Shown: positions 10,462 to 19,280 of the stretch, in pieces
Numbering within the stretch: the stretch's first letter is position 1
Layout of the letters: every line of letters begins with the position of its first letter
DNA from: Streptomyces alanosinicus
GTDB taxonomy: Bacteria > Actinomycetota > Actinomycetes > Streptomycetales > Streptomycetaceae
DNA: 64,000 bases
Assembly: GCF_014650595.1 (NCBI RefSeq)
Contig: NZ_BMVG01000001.1
Location: 806,001 to 870,000, forward strand
Reading direction: 5' to 3'
The notes under the pieces: generated by a model
Databases searched by the model: none
What the model was told of the DNA's origin: nothing
The model's input: the letters and a program-made list of their open reading frames with translations, nothing else
Translations under genes and position numbers: made by a program

Positions 10462-10534
10462 TGGAGCTAAGGAGAATTGAACTCCTGACCTCCTGCATGC
10501 CATGCAGGCGCTCTACCAACTGAGCTATAGCCCC
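10462..10534 (-). tRNA. tRNA-Ala (anticodon GGC), second copy
   Basis: All 73 nt are identical to the tRNA-Ala at 8245-8317, including the anticodon loop ATGGCAT. Flanking sequences differ almost immediately, so only the tRNA itself is duplicated. The two copies are in direct orientation, 2.2 kb apart. Confidence 0.97.
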
Positions 10535-10651
10535 TCGCGCCACGCGGCGGGGCCGCATGGTGTCTCGCCCCGCTCTGCGCGGCGAACAAGAAGAACTTTA
10601 GCCTGTGACCTGCCAGAAAGTGAAATCCGGGGTCCGGGAGCCCGCGGCGGC

Positions 10652-11320
10652 TCAGTCGTCGTCGCCGAGGACGGGCTCCGGGAGGGTGCCCGCGTTGTGT
10701 TCCAGCAGACGCCAGCCGCGCGCGCCCTCGCCGAGCACGGACCAGCAGCAGTTGGAGAGCCCGCCGAGGCTCTCCCAGTGCTGGGCCTGAAGGCCGAGGA
10801 GCCGGCCGATGGTGGTGCGGATGGTGCCGCCGTGGCTGACGACGACGAGGGTGCCCTCCCCGGGCAGCTTCTCGGTATGCCGCAGGACGACGGGTGCGGC
10901 GCGGTCGGCGACCTCGGTCTCCAGTTCGCCGCCGCCGCGGCGGACCGCCTCGCCACGCTTCCAGGCGGCGTACTCCTCGCCGTAGCGGGCGATGATCTCC
11001 TCGTGCGTCAGCCCCTGCCAGGCGCCCGCGTAGGTCTCGCGCAGGGCCTCCTCACGGGTGACGTCGAGGCCGGTGAGCGCGGCCAGCTCTGCGGCCGTGT
11101 CCGCCGCCCGCTGCAGGTCCGAGGAGATGATCGCGTCGGGCTTGAGGGAGGCCAGCAGCCGGGCGGCGCGGCGGGCCTGGCCGACGCCGGTCCCGGTCAG
11201 CGCGACGTCCGTGCTGCCCTGGAAGCGACGCTCGACGTTCCAGGCGGTCTGGCCGTGCCGCCACAGGATGATGCGGCGGCCGCGGTCCTTTCGGTCGGTG
11301 ACCTCGCCGGTGGAGCTCAT
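10652..11320 (-). CDS. Histidine phosphatase (phosphoglycerate-mutase-like)
   Basis: A 222-residue member of the histidine phosphatase superfamily. The catalytic RHG is in ILWRHGQTAWNVERRFQG (about residue 20), the second half-site His in VVVSHGGTIR (about residue 165), and the conserved Glu in ETYAGAWQG. The start codon overlaps the stop of rsfS (TGATG), so it is translationally coupled to it. In actinobacteria such proteins are annotated as broad-specificity phosphatases or, in some cases, glucosyl-3-phosphoglycerate phosphatase; the sequence does not decide. An upstream GTG/ATG cluster makes the exact start slightly uncertain. Confidence 0.9.
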   Translation of the reverse strand: MSSTGEVTDRKDRGRRIILWRHGQTAWNVERRFQGSTDVALTGTGVGQARRAARLLASLKPDAIISSDLQRAADTAAELAALTGLDVTREEALRETYAGAWQGLTHEEIIARYGEEYAAWKRGEAVRRGGGELETEVADRAAPVVLRHTEKLPGEGTLVVVSHGGTIRTTIGRLLGLQAQHWESLGGLSNCCWSVLGEGARGWRLLEHNAGTLPEPVLGDDD

Positions 11321-11763
11321 CACCACTCCCCGTCCTGCTCCTGCTCGGCCTCGGCGGCCTGCAGCCTGGCGTGCTCCGCGGCCTTGCCGCGGGTGGCCTT
11401 GGCCTCGGCGGGCAGCTCCAGCTCCGGGCAGTCCTTCCACAGCCGCTCCAGGGCGTAGAAGACGCGCTCCTCGCTGTGCTGGACATGGACGACGATGTCG
11501 ACGTAGTCGAGCAGGATCCAGCGGGACTCGCGGTCTCCCTCACGGCGCACGGGCTTGGCGCCGAGTTCCTTCAGCAGGCGCTCCTCGATCTCGTCGACGA
11601 TGGCCCTGACCTGGCGGTCGTTCGGCGCGGAGGCCAGCAGGAAGGCATCCGTGATCGACAGTACGTCGCTCACGTCGTAGGCGATGACGTCGTGGGCGAG
11701 CTTGTCGGCCGCCGCCTGGGCGGCGGTGTTGATGAGCTCAAGGGAACGGTCTGTGGCGGTCAC
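11320..11763 (-). CDS. rsfS: Ribosomal silencing factor RsfS
   Basis: A 147-residue RsfS/YbeB/Iojap protein. It binds ribosomal protein uL14 on the large subunit and prevents joining of the subunits when nutrients are short. Family signatures are present: VLSITDAFLLASAPNDRQVRAIVDEIEE, then WILLDYVDIVVHVQ (given in part). The C-terminal 40 residues are an acidic, Ala-rich tail beyond the usual core. It lies between the LCP gene and the histidine phosphatase, with nadD one gene upstream, the common nadD-rsfS association. Confidence 0.95.
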   Translation of the reverse strand: MTATDRSLELINTAAQAAADKLAHDVIAYDVSDVLSITDAFLLASAPNDRQVRAIVDEIEERLLKELGAKPVRREGDRESRWILLDYVDIVVHVQHSEERVFYALERLWKDCPELELPAEAKATRGKAAEHARLQAAEAEQEQDGEW

Positions 11764-11865
11764 TGCGAAGCTTTCGGTCGGCGGTCACTGGACCTCAAGG
11801 GTCTCACGGACCGTCCGGCACACCCCACGCGATAAACGAGGCCGCGTGGGGTGCCCGGGACCGGG

Positions 11866-13584
11866 TCAGGAGTCGGCGGGCTTGTAGTCCTGGCCGAGGA
11901 CGACCGAGACGTCGGCGCCCGAGGAGACCGTTCCCTTCGCCACGGAGCCGGCGGGCAGGCCGAGGGTCTTGGCGACCTCGGTGGCGTCGGCCTTGTGGGA
12001 GGCGTCCGAGTAGACCACCTTCGAGGTGGTCTGGGCGCCGGAGGCGGTGCCGCCTTCGAGGAAGGTGAATCCGCCGTTGAGCAGCACCACGCGGGCCTTC
12101 TCGGTGTCGTCCTTCACACCGGTGGCGTTCTGCACCGAGACCCGGACCGCGGAGCCGGCGTCGGGGCTCTTGGCGGTGCCGCCGAGGATGTCCTTCACCA
12201 CACTGTCGCTGGTCTTCGCGCTCAGCGTGCCGTCGGCCTGCACGGGCAGCAGGGCGGTCTTGTAGGCGCCGCTCTTGGCGAGGTCGGAGAGCCTGGCGAG
12301 GAAGGTGCCGAGGTCCTTGTCGGTGAGCGGCGGGTCCAGGATCTGCGCCAGGGTCTGCACGGTGGTGACGGCCGCCGACGGGTCGGAGGACAGCTTGCGC
12401 AGCACGCCCTGCATGACCTGGCCGAACCGCTCCAGCTGGGCGTCCTCGGACTCGCCGGGGGCGCGGTAGGTGGCGTAGGCGACGGCCATCTTGCCGCTGA
12501 GGGTCTGCTGGCTGCCCTTGTGGACGAGCGGCTCGGCGCCCTTCTTCCTGGCGTCCGGGTCGGGCACGTCGGTGTTGGTGTCGAGCTCGATGTTGCCGAC
12601 GAGGTCGACGAGGTTCTGCAGATAGGGGGTGTCGAGGCGCCAGGTGCCCTGGATGTTGGTGCCGAGGACGGTGTCGAGCTGGTCTCGGGTGCCCGAGCTG
12701 CCGTCGTCGTCCACCGACTTGGCGAGGGTCGTGGTGGAGCCGGTGTCGTCGCTCAGGGCGAGGGAGTTGGGCAGCAGCACGGTACTGCCCTGCTTGGTGG
12801 TCGTGTTGTCGACCAGCAGCGCCGTGGAGGTGCCGCCCTTGGCGGTGTTGTGCAGGTGGAGGACGATCACATCGCGTTTCTGGGCGCCGGCCGGGGTGGC
12901 CGCGCCGGCCTTGGCACCGGAGGAGGACAGACCGGGCAGCTTTCCGGCGTACCAGAGATAGCCGACGCCGCCGACGGCGACGAGGGCGAGGACGACCAGC
13001 AGGGCGATGATCCGGCTGCGGGCGCGGCGGCGGGCCTCCTCGCGGCGCTCGGTGCGGTTCTCGGTGAACTTCAGCCAGTCGATGACGTCCTCGGAGTCGC
13101 CGTCCGGCTCCTCGACGAACGCGAACTGCTCGGTGTGGTAGTCCCGTTCGCCCTCCTCCCGCGGTTCCTCGTGCCGCGCCGGGGGGTGCGGGTCCTCCGC
13201 CGGGCCGGCCTGCTGCGGGATGTAGGCGGTCTGCTCGGTGACCCGGGGCTGCTGCCCGCTGCTCGCGGCCTGCCCGTAGGGGTCGTAGCCGGCGGTGGAC
13301 TGGGTGCCGGTGCCATAGGGGTCGTACGGGGCCTGGGAGCCGTAGGAGTCGTACCCGGGAGCCCGGCCGGAGTCATAGGGCGCCGCCGGCTGCTGGCCGG
13401 TGGCGTAGGGGTCGTAGCCGTAGCCCTGCTGCCGGGCGTACGGGTCGTAGGTGGCCTGCTGGGCCTGCTGAGCCTGCTGTGCCGGGATCTGCCGGTACAC
13501 GGGCTGGCCGTACTCGTCGTAGCCGACGAGTTCGTACGGGCCCGCGCCGTAGCCCGCGTCTCCCGTGTTGTATCGGTTGTTCAC
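11866..13584 (-). CDS. Divergent LCP-family protein with LytR C-terminal domain
   Basis: A 572-residue protein. Residues 1-190 are cytoplasmic and low-complexity, with repeated YDPYG/YDSYG units. One membrane helix lies at about 192-212. The extracytoplasmic part begins DVIVLHLHN and carries a LytR-CpsA-Psr-like domain to about residue 430 and a LytR_C domain at the end. LCP enzymes attach wall glycopolymers to peptidoglycan. Where canonical LCPs have the phosphate-binding IPRD, this one reads LPNSL, and no DR pair follows the first strand, so activity is uncertain. The later AYATYRAP...ERF does retain arginines. The GTG start has GAGAGGGG upstream. By position it may match S. coelicolor PdtA (SCO2578), which I recall but cannot check. 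Confidence 0.82.
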   Translation of the reverse strand: MNNRYNTGDAGYGAGPYELVGYDEYGQPVYRQIPAQQAQQAQQATYDPYARQQGYGYDPYATGQQPAAPYDSGRAPGYDSYGSQAPYDPYGTGTQSTAGYDPYGQAASSGQQPRVTEQTAYIPQQAGPAEDPHPPARHEEPREEGERDYHTEQFAFVEEPDGDSEDVIDWLKFTENRTERREEARRRARSRIIALLVVLALVAVGGVGYLWYAGKLPGLSSSGAKAGAATPAGAQKRDVIVLHLHNTAKGGTSTALLVDNTTTKQGSTVLLPNSLALSDDTGSTTTLAKSVDDDGSSGTRDQLDTVLGTNIQGTWRLDTPYLQNLVDLVGNIELDTNTDVPDPDARKKGAEPLVHKGSQQTLSGKMAVAYATYRAPGESEDAQLERFGQVMQGVLRKLSSDPSAAVTTVQTLAQILDPPLTDKDLGTFLARLSDLAKSGAYKTALLPVQADGTLSAKTSDSVVKDILGGTAKSPDAGSAVRVSVQNATGVKDDTEKARVVLLNGGFTFLEGGTASGAQTTSKVVYSDASHKADATEVAKTLGLPAGSVAKGTVSSGADVSVVLGQDYKPADS

Positions 13585-13600
13585 CGGTGCCCCTCTCGGC

Positions 13601-14287
13601 TCACTCGCCGCGGTACAGCTCGCGCTTGTCGATGTAGCGCACGACTCCGTCCGGCACCATGTACCAGATGGGGTCTCCCTTGGCGACTCTCGCACGGCAG
13701 TCTGTGGAGGAGATGGCGAGCGCCGGCACCTCCACCAGCGAGACTCCGCCCTCCGGCAGGCCCGGATCGGTCAGGTGGTGACCGGGTCTGGTGACCCCGA
13801 TGAAGTGGGCGAGGGAGAACAGTTCCTCGCTGTCCCGCCAGGTCAGCAACTGGGCGAGGGCATCGGCGCCGGTGATGAAGAACAGGTCGGTGTCGGGGTT
13901 GAGGGCGCGCAGATCGCGCAGGGTGTCCACGGTGTAGGTGGGGCCGCCGCGGTCGATGTCGATGCGGCTGACGGAGAACTGCGGGTTCTCGGCGGTCGCG
14001 ATGACCGTCATCAGATAGCGGTCCTCGGCCGGGGAGACCTTGCGGTGGGACTTCTGCCACGGCTCTCCCGTGGGCACGAACACCACCTCGTCCAGGTGGA
14101 ACTGCGCGGCGACCTCGCTGGCCGCCACGAGGTGCCCGTGGTGGATCGGGTCGAACGTTCCGCCCATGACGCCCAGACGGCGCTTGCCCGTGTGCGCGGG
14201 GCCCTCGTCCGGCCGGTACTGCGGGTGCTTCACCGAGTCATCGGCACTCTCGTACGCCGGACCGGTAGGCATGTCCTGCTCTCCCAT
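13601..14287 (-). CDS. nadD: Nicotinate-nucleotide adenylyltransferase
   Basis: NadD makes deamido-NAD from nicotinate mononucleotide and ATP. The nucleotidyltransferase HxGH motif appears as [13 protein letters not shown] and the second motif as ISSTDCRAR. An N-terminal extension of about 35 residues precedes the core. Two starts are possible: [10 protein letters not shown] at 14287, used here, or the internal ATG at 14272, which has the better ribosome site (GGAGAGCAGGAC). The LCP gene begins 16 nt after its stop, so they are probably cotranscribed. Confidence 0.95.
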   Translation of the reverse strand: MGEQDMPTGPAYESADDSVKHPQYRPDEGPAHTGKRRLGVMGGTFDPIHHGHLVAASEVAAQFHLDEVVFVPTGEPWQKSHRKVSPAEDRYLMTVIATAENPQFSVSRIDIDRGGPTYTVDTLRDLRALNPDTDLFFITGADALAQLLTWRDSEELFSLAHFIGVTRPGHHLTDPGLPEGGVSLVEVPALAISSTDCRARVAKGDPIWYMVPDGVVRYIDKRELYRGE

Positions 14288-14342
14288 GCGTGCAGACCCT
14301 ACCGGCCCGGCCTCTGGCGTCCGGCCGGGGACGGGTCCCGGC

Positions 14343-14498
14343 TCAGCGGTCGCGGTTGAAGCGGGTGGTGATCCACAGCAGGAGCAGCAGGATGACGAAG
14401 GCGCTGCCACCGGTGACGGCCGGGTTGAGGCTGTTGTGGTGGCCGCCCTCGGCTTCGGCGAGGGTGACCAACGGGGCTGCTGCGCTGTGAAGGCTCAT
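14343..14498 (-). CDS. Small single-pass membrane protein, 51 residues
   Basis: A 51-codon reading frame: a short hydrophilic N-terminus with [11 protein letters not shown], then one membrane helix ([14 protein letters not shown]) and a basic end RFNRDR, so the C-terminus is predicted cytoplasmic. Third positions are G/C-rich, as in real genes here. The ribosome site is weak (AGG 11 nt upstream). It lies just upstream of nadD on the same strand. Function unknown. Confidence 0.68.
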   Translation of the reverse strand: MSLHSAAAPLVTLAEAEGGHHNSLNPAVTGGSAFVILLLLLWITTRFNRDR

Positions 14499-14619
14499 CT
14501 TCGGCAGGACCTATCGCGTGTGGGCGGGATAAAGATGTCGGCTCATCGTATGCGGGCGGCCCGGCGGCGATCACGCCGACTCCGCCGTTGGGGGCGCGCG
14601 ACGGAACTTTCGCCGGCCC

Positions 14620-14784
14620 TCAGTCGTCTTTCCGCTTGTAGCCGCGCAGCAGGAACCAGGCGGTCAGTACACAGCCGACGATCATCACGATCAGGACGAT
14701 GCGGAGCAGATTCCCCGCCCCGTGCTGCTGGACGGCGCTCGTGGCGGCCTCGGTCAGCCAGGCGGCTGCGGGGTGCTGCTCCAT
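14620..14784 (-). CDS. Small single-pass membrane protein, 54 residues
   Basis: A 54-codon gene starting MEQHPAAAWLTEAATS with a good AAGGAG ribosome site 8 nt upstream. One membrane helix (LLRIVLIVMIVGCVLTAWFLL, given in part) is followed by RGYKRKDD, a basic cytoplasmic end. It resembles the 51-residue neighbour downstream in plan but not in sequence. It is divergent from the M48 protease gene, with about 100 bp between starts. Function unknown. Confidence 0.75.
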   Translation of the reverse strand: MEQHPAAAWLTEAATSAVQQHGAGNLLRIVLIVMIVGCVLTAWFLLRGYKRKDD

Positions 14785-14886
14785 GAGTGGACTCCTTCGG
14801 CTGTACTGCCCGTCCACGGTATCTCCGCCTAGGCTGGGCCCTGCCTCGGGGGCACAGTGAGCACTCACACGCACATGGGGGAAGAC

Positions 14887-15993
14887 ATGTCCGACGACGG
14901 CCCGCAGCAGACGGGGCACGAGCGCGTGCCGAGCAGGCAGCGCAGGCGCTTCCCGGGGATCTCCTCGCGTGCCTACGAGCATCCGGCGGACCGCTCCGCC
15001 CTGGTCGCGCTGCGCAAGCTGAGCGGATTCGACACCGTCTTCAAGGCGCTCAGCGGGCTGCTGCCCGAGCGGAGCCTGAGACTGCTGTTCCTGTCCGACT
15101 CGGTGCGCGTCTCCGAGCGGCAGTTCCAGCATCTGCACGACATGCTGCTGGACGCCTGTTACATCCTGGACCTGGAGAAGGTCCCGCCGATGTATGTCAC
15201 ACAGGACCCGCAGCCGAACGCGATGTGCATCGGCCTGGACGAGCCGATCATCGTCGTCACCACCGGTCTGGTGGAACTCCTCGACGAGGAGGAGATGCGG
15301 GCGGTCGTCGGACACGAGGCGGGACACGCCCTGTCCGGGCACGCGGTGTACCGCACGATCCTGCTGTTCCTGACCAACATCGCGCTGAAGGTGGCCTGGA
15401 TCCCGCTGGGCAACCTCGCGATCATGGCGATCATCACGGCGCTGAGGGAGTGGTTCCGCAAGTCGGAGCTGTCCGCGGACCGCGCGGGTCTGCTGGTGGG
15501 CCAGGACGTCCAGGCCTCGATGCGGGGCCTGATGAAGATCGCGGGTGGTAACCACCTGCACGAGATGAACGTGGACGCGTTCCTGGAGCAGGCCGAGGAG
15601 TACGACTCCGGCGGCGATCTGCGCGACTCGGTGCTGAAGATCCTGAACGTACTGCCCCGCTCGCACCCGTTCACCACCGTGCGGGCGGCCGAGCTGAAGA
15701 AGTGGGCCGAGTCCCGGGACTTCCAGCGGATCATGGACGGGCACTACCCGCGGCGCGACGAGGACAAGGACACCTCGGTCAGCGACTCCTTCCGTGAGTC
15801 GGCGGCCAGCTACGCGAGCGATGTGAAGAGCTCCAAGGATCCGCTGATGAAGCTGGTCAGCGACCTCGCGGGCGGCGCGGGCGACCTGGGCGGCCGGGTC
15901 CGCCGCGGCTTCGACGGCTTCCGCACCCCGCCCCCGTCGCAGGAGGGCCCGGCGGACGGTCCGGACACCCCGGGCGCTCCGCAGGAGGGGTAG
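14887..15993 (+). CDS. M48 family zinc metalloprotease
   Basis: About 368 residues. The zinc site HExxH is HEAGH in VVGHEAGHALSGHAVY (about residue 150), and the third ligand Glu is in the ELSADRAG motif, typical of M48/HtpX-like peptidases. One or two hydrophobic segments follow the active site (TILLFLTNIALKVAWIPLG), so it is probably membrane-associated. The C-terminus is a Gly/Pro-rich tail. I chose the ATG at 14887 because GGGGGAAG precedes it. An upstream GTG (14857) and an ATG (14875) are also in frame. It is the only plus-strand gene between 10 and 43 kb. Substrates unknown. Confidence 0.9.
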   Translation: MSDDGPQQTGHERVPSRQRRRFPGISSRAYEHPADRSALVALRKLSGFDTVFKALSGLLPERSLRLLFLSDSVRVSERQFQHLHDMLLDACYILDLEKVPPMYVTQDPQPNAMCIGLDEPIIVVTTGLVELLDEEEMRAVVGHEAGHALSGHAVYRTILLFLTNIALKVAWIPLGNLAIMAIITALREWFRKSELSADRAGLLVGQDVQASMRGLMKIAGGNHLHEMNVDAFLEQAEEYDSGGDLRDSVLKILNVLPRSHPFTTVRAAELKKWAESRDFQRIMDGHYPRRDEDKDTSVSDSFRESAASYASDVKSSKDPLMKLVSDLAGGAGDLGGRVRRGFDGFRTPPPSQEGPADGPDTPGAPQEG

Positions 15994-16068
15994 GGCGTCC
16001 CATGGCATCCGTGACCCCGTGGCCCCGTGGCCAAGCGACAAGCGGCCAAGCGGCCGGGTGACGCCGCT

Positions 16069-17142
16069 CTACACCTTCGGCTGGGCCCCCGCGGCCAGCG
16101 TCCCGCACAGGGCCGCAGGACTGTCCGTCTCGTACGGGTCGGTGCCCGCGGGGCCGCCGGTCCGGGCCGTCTGGCCGGCCAGGAGGGGGCGGAGGTAGGC
16201 GGCGGAGTCCTCGGCGCAGGCGAGCGGGCCCGCCTGGACGTAGGACGTAACCAGCTGGACCTGGTGGGTGCGCAGATCGTCGCGGGTGAAGCGGAAGGTC
16301 ACCTCGCGGCGGACCGTGAACAGGGACGTGAGGGCGTCGTGCGCGGCGCCGGTGGGGCGCAGGGCGTAGACGAAGGTGTGGTCGGCGGTGACCTCCAGCG
16401 TGCCGGCGTCGCTCTCGGCGGCCTGCAGATCGCCCTGGACGTGGATCGCGCCGTCGTCGGCGAGCTGGACGCGGGCGGGGTCGAACCGGACCGCCCAGCC
16501 GGTGGCGGCGTGCCGGCCGTCCGCCGCCGGGTGATCGAAGCTCTGGTCGAACTGGTCGAGCTGATCGGCGTCGATGAGGGCCCGGACCGGATTGGCCTGC
16601 CGGCCGGTCAGCACCTCGGGGTAGAGCGAGGAGCGGACTATGTAGTCCTTGGCGGTGGTGAGCGCGGTCACGACCTCGCTGTCGGAGAAGTGGGCGGTGT
16701 TGCGGGCGGCCGGCAGCGGTATGCCCGCGGCGCCGATGTCGTAGGGGGCGGCCGGGCTGTGCGCGTACAGCTCGCTCGCTTCGGCGGCGCCGGGCACCTT
16801 GCCCGTCGGGGCGAGCGGGATCACCGTCATCCGCAGCGGCTCGGCGGGGCGCCGGGCCTGCGGGGAGCCGTAGGGTTGGCGGACGCCCATGTAGATCGCG
16901 GTGCCGAAGGCAATGGCGATCAGCACGACGAGGACCAGGACCTGCCGGGTCAGCGCGCGGTGCAGCGGCGGACGGCGGCGGACGGCGGGCGCGTGGTCGG
17001 CCATCCGCTCCTCGGCGGAGTACTCCTGAAGACGGGCAGCGCGGACGAACGACTCGTCGAACACAACGGATCGGTACTCGTCCTCTCCACCTCCGGGGCC
17101 GCCCTCGGCTGCGCCCTCCGGTGGCTCTCCAGGCCCGCCCAT
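16069..17142 (-). CDS. Single-pass membrane protein with SVVFDE motif
   Basis: A 357-residue protein. Residues 24-36 read RSVVFDESFVRAA, shared with the neighbour upstream. A membrane helix lies at about 67-87 (VLVLVVLIAIAFGTAIYMGV). The external part of about 270 residues has no recognisable enzyme motif. It is probably a bitopic protein with a short cytoplasmic motif and a large outer domain. GAAGGT stands just before the ATG. It lies 3' of the related gene at 17232-17801 and of proA. The neighbourhood is rich in cell-envelope genes, and from memory a protein encoded near this position in S. coelicolor has been connected with spore-wall synthesis. Confidence 0.82.
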   Translation of the reverse strand: MGGPGEPPEGAAEGGPGGGEDEYRSVVFDESFVRAARLQEYSAEERMADHAPAVRRRPPLHRALTRQVLVLVVLIAIAFGTAIYMGVRQPYGSPQARRPAEPLRMTVIPLAPTGKVPGAAEASELYAHSPAAPYDIGAAGIPLPAARNTAHFSDSEVVTALTTAKDYIVRSSLYPEVLTGRQANPVRALIDADQLDQFDQSFDHPAADGRHAATGWAVRFDPARVQLADDGAIHVQGDLQAAESDAGTLEVTADHTFVYALRPTGAAHDALTSLFTVRREVTFRFTRDDLRTHQVQLVTSYVQAGPLACAEDSAAYLRPLLAGQTARTGGPAGTDPYETDSPAALCGTLAAGAQPKV

Positions 17143-17231
17143 ACCTTCAGAGTAGGTCTCGTGGGCCTCAGGTAAACGCCCTGCTACACGACAACTTCTG
17201 ACAGGTGCTCACCAAGAGTGGAGGCGGTCGC

Positions 17232-17801
17232 TCAGGGGGAACGCGGGACGGCGGAGGCCGCCGGCTGGGAGGAGTCGGCGGCCGCGGAGGGCGCCGCGGC
17301 GCTGCCCTGTTCCAGGGGGGTCGAGGCAGGCGCGGGGACCCGGTCGCGGGTGCCCGCGGAGCCGCCTCGGTAGACGGCGGCGAAGGCCAGGGCGACCATG
17401 CCGATGCCCATGACGACGGCGAGCACCCAGGCCACGGGACGGTGCCAGCGGACCTGTCTGCCGTAGTGCCCGAAGGGACCGTGGCGTTCGTGCAGGACGT
17501 AGGTGTCGTCCAGCTCGTCGTCGAGATCTTGGCCGAGATCGGTTCCCTCGGCGGAGTACTTCTCGTCGTAGCGCTCGCCTCGGGCGTGAGCGCGGCGGGC
17601 CTCCGCCTCGGAGGCCTCGGCTCTGGCCTGCGCGGCGGCCAGGAGGCGTTCGACGGCGGTCGGCTCATGGACCGTGGCCGCCCGTACGAAGGCCTCGTCG
17701 AAGACCACGGAGGCGAACTCTTCGTCCGACACCCCGTGGTCGTGGTCGTCGTCGGGCTCCCAGCCGTCAGGGAACGGCGTGCCCCCCACGTCCTCCGGCA
17801 C
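17232..17801 (-). CDS. Single-pass membrane protein with SVVFDE motif, paralogue of the neighbour
   Basis: About 189 residues. EEFASVVFDEAFVRAA near residue 28, followed by HExTAVERLL, matches the N-terminal motif of the adjacent protein at 16069-17142. A membrane helix lies at about residues 120-143 (VAWVLAVVMGIGMVALAFAA). The outside tail is only about 45 residues, Pro/Ala/Ser-rich. The start is ambiguous. An upstream GTG at 17870 adds 23 residues, but the GTG at 17801 is preceded by TCTACTCTGGATCC, closely resembling CCTACTCTGAAGGT before the neighbour's ATG, so I prefer it. Function unknown. Confidence 0.78.
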   Translation of the reverse strand: MPEDVGGTPFPDGWEPDDDHDHGVSDEEFASVVFDEAFVRAATVHEPTAVERLLAAAQARAEASEAEARRAHARGERYDEKYSAEGTDLGQDLDDELDDTYVLHERHGPFGHYGRQVRWHRPVAWVLAVVMGIGMVALAFAAVYRGGSAGTRDRVPAPASTPLEQGSAAAPSAAADSSQPAASAVPRSP

Positions 17802-17921
17802 GGATCCAGAGTAGACCTGAGGGGTCAATTTGGGCAGACGGTATGGAAATTCGTCTGACTGATGAGACACCGTTCCGGCCGCCCGCCCGGCTCCCGGGGC
17901 GCACGGCCGAACGGGTGATGG

Positions 17922-19208
17922 TCAGGGGCGGACGTGGCCGTCGCCGGTGACGATGTACTTCGTGCTGGTCAGCTCCGGCAGGCCCATGGGGCCGCGGGCG
18001 TGCAGCTTCTGGGTGGAGATGCCGATCTCGGCGCCGAAGCCGAACTGGCCGCCGTCGGTGAAGCGGGTGGAGGCGTTCACGGCGACGGTGGTGGAGTCGA
18101 CCAGCTGGGTGAAGCGGCGGGCGGCCTGCTGGGAGGTCGTGACGATCGCCTCGGTGTGGCCGGAGGTCCACAGCCGGATGTGCTCGACGGCCTTGTCGAG
18201 TGAGTCGACGACGGCGGCGGCGATGTCGTACGAGAGGTACTCGGTCTCCCAGTCCTCGGCCACGGCCTCCACGACGGTCGCCTTGGAGTCCTTGGCGTAG
18301 GTCATGACGCGTTCGTCGGCGTGCACGGTGACGCCGGCCTCGGCGAGGGCGTCCAGGGCGCGCGGCAGGAAGGCGTCGGCGATGTCCTGGTGGACGAGGA
18401 GGGTCTCGGCGGCGTTGCAGACGCTGACCCGCTGGGCCTTGGAGTTGATCAGGATGTCGATCGCCATGTCGATGTCGGCCGCCCCGTCGACGTAGACGTG
18501 GCAGTTGCCGGTGCCGGTCTCGATCACCGGGACGGTCGACTCGTTCACCACGGTCTGGATCAGGGAGGCGCCGCCGCGCGGGATCAGGACGTCGACCAGG
18601 CCGCGGGCGCGCATCAGCTCGCGCACCGAGTCGCGGCTCTCGCCGGGCACCAGCTGGACGGCGTCGGCCGGCAGCCCGGCGCCCCCGACGGCGTCGCGCA
18701 GCACCCGCACCAGCGCGGTGTTCGACTCGTAGGCGGAGGCCGAGCCGCGCAGCAGCACCGCGTTGCCGGACTTCAGGCAGAGGGCGGCGGCGTCCACGGT
18801 GACGTTCGGGCGGGCCTCGTAGATGATGCCGACGACGCCGAGCGGGACGCGGACCTGGCGCAGGTCGATGCCGTTGGGCAGGGTGGAGCCGCGGACGACC
18901 TCGCCGACCGGGTCGGGCAGCCCCGCGACGTCACGGACGTCGGAGGCGATGGCGCGGACCCGCTCCGGGGTGAGGGTGAGCCGGTCGACGATGGCCTCGC
19001 TGGTGCCGTTCTCCCGGGCCTTGGCGACGTCCTTGGCGTTGGCCTCGACGATCTCGCTGGTCCGGACCTCCAGGGCGTCGGCGATGGCGAGCAGCGCGTC
19101 GTCCTTCACGGCCCGCGGGAGCGGCGCGAGGTCGGCGGCGGCGGCCTTGGCCCGGTAGGCGGCCCGGGTGACCGGGGTCATGGAGTCGTACGGCGAGAGC
19201 GAGGTCAT
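17922..19208 (-). CDS. proA: Gamma-glutamyl phosphate reductase
   Basis: The second step of proline synthesis: NADPH-dependent reduction of glutamyl-5-phosphate to glutamate semialdehyde. The length is 428 residues, as usual. The catalytic cysteine is in [12 protein letters not shown], and the family blocks GSASAYESN and PRGGASLI are present. The start at MTSLSPYD has no clear ribosome site. [10 protein letters not shown], nine codons later, is an alternative. proB lies about 0.65 kb upstream on the same strand with one small gene between them. Confidence 0.96.
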   Translation of the reverse strand: MTSLSPYDSMTPVTRAAYRAKAAAADLAPLPRAVKDDALLAIADALEVRTSEIVEANAKDVAKARENGTSEAIVDRLTLTPERVRAIASDVRDVAGLPDPVGEVVRGSTLPNGIDLRQVRVPLGVVGIIYEARPNVTVDAAALCLKSGNAVLLRGSASAYESNTALVRVLRDAVGGAGLPADAVQLVPGESRDSVRELMRARGLVDVLIPRGGASLIQTVVNESTVPVIETGTGNCHVYVDGAADIDMAIDILINSKAQRVSVCNAAETLLVHQDIADAFLPRALDALAEAGVTVHADERVMTYAKDSKATVVEAVAEDWETEYLSYDIAAAVVDSLDKAVEHIRLWTSGHTEAIVTTSQQAARRFTQLVDSTTVAVNASTRFTDGGQFGFGAEIGISTQKLHARGPMGLPELTSTKYIVTGDGHVRP

Positions 19209-19280
19209 GAGGGAAGGGTAGTGCGCGGCGCGGGTCACCCACCGCTCATCCCACACCCCGAGACAAGCCCTCAGGGCCCC

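Noticed and set aside
10114..10503. Minus-strand frame through the second tRNA-Ala gene
   Set aside because: It runs into the tRNA and its terminator and has no ribosome site.
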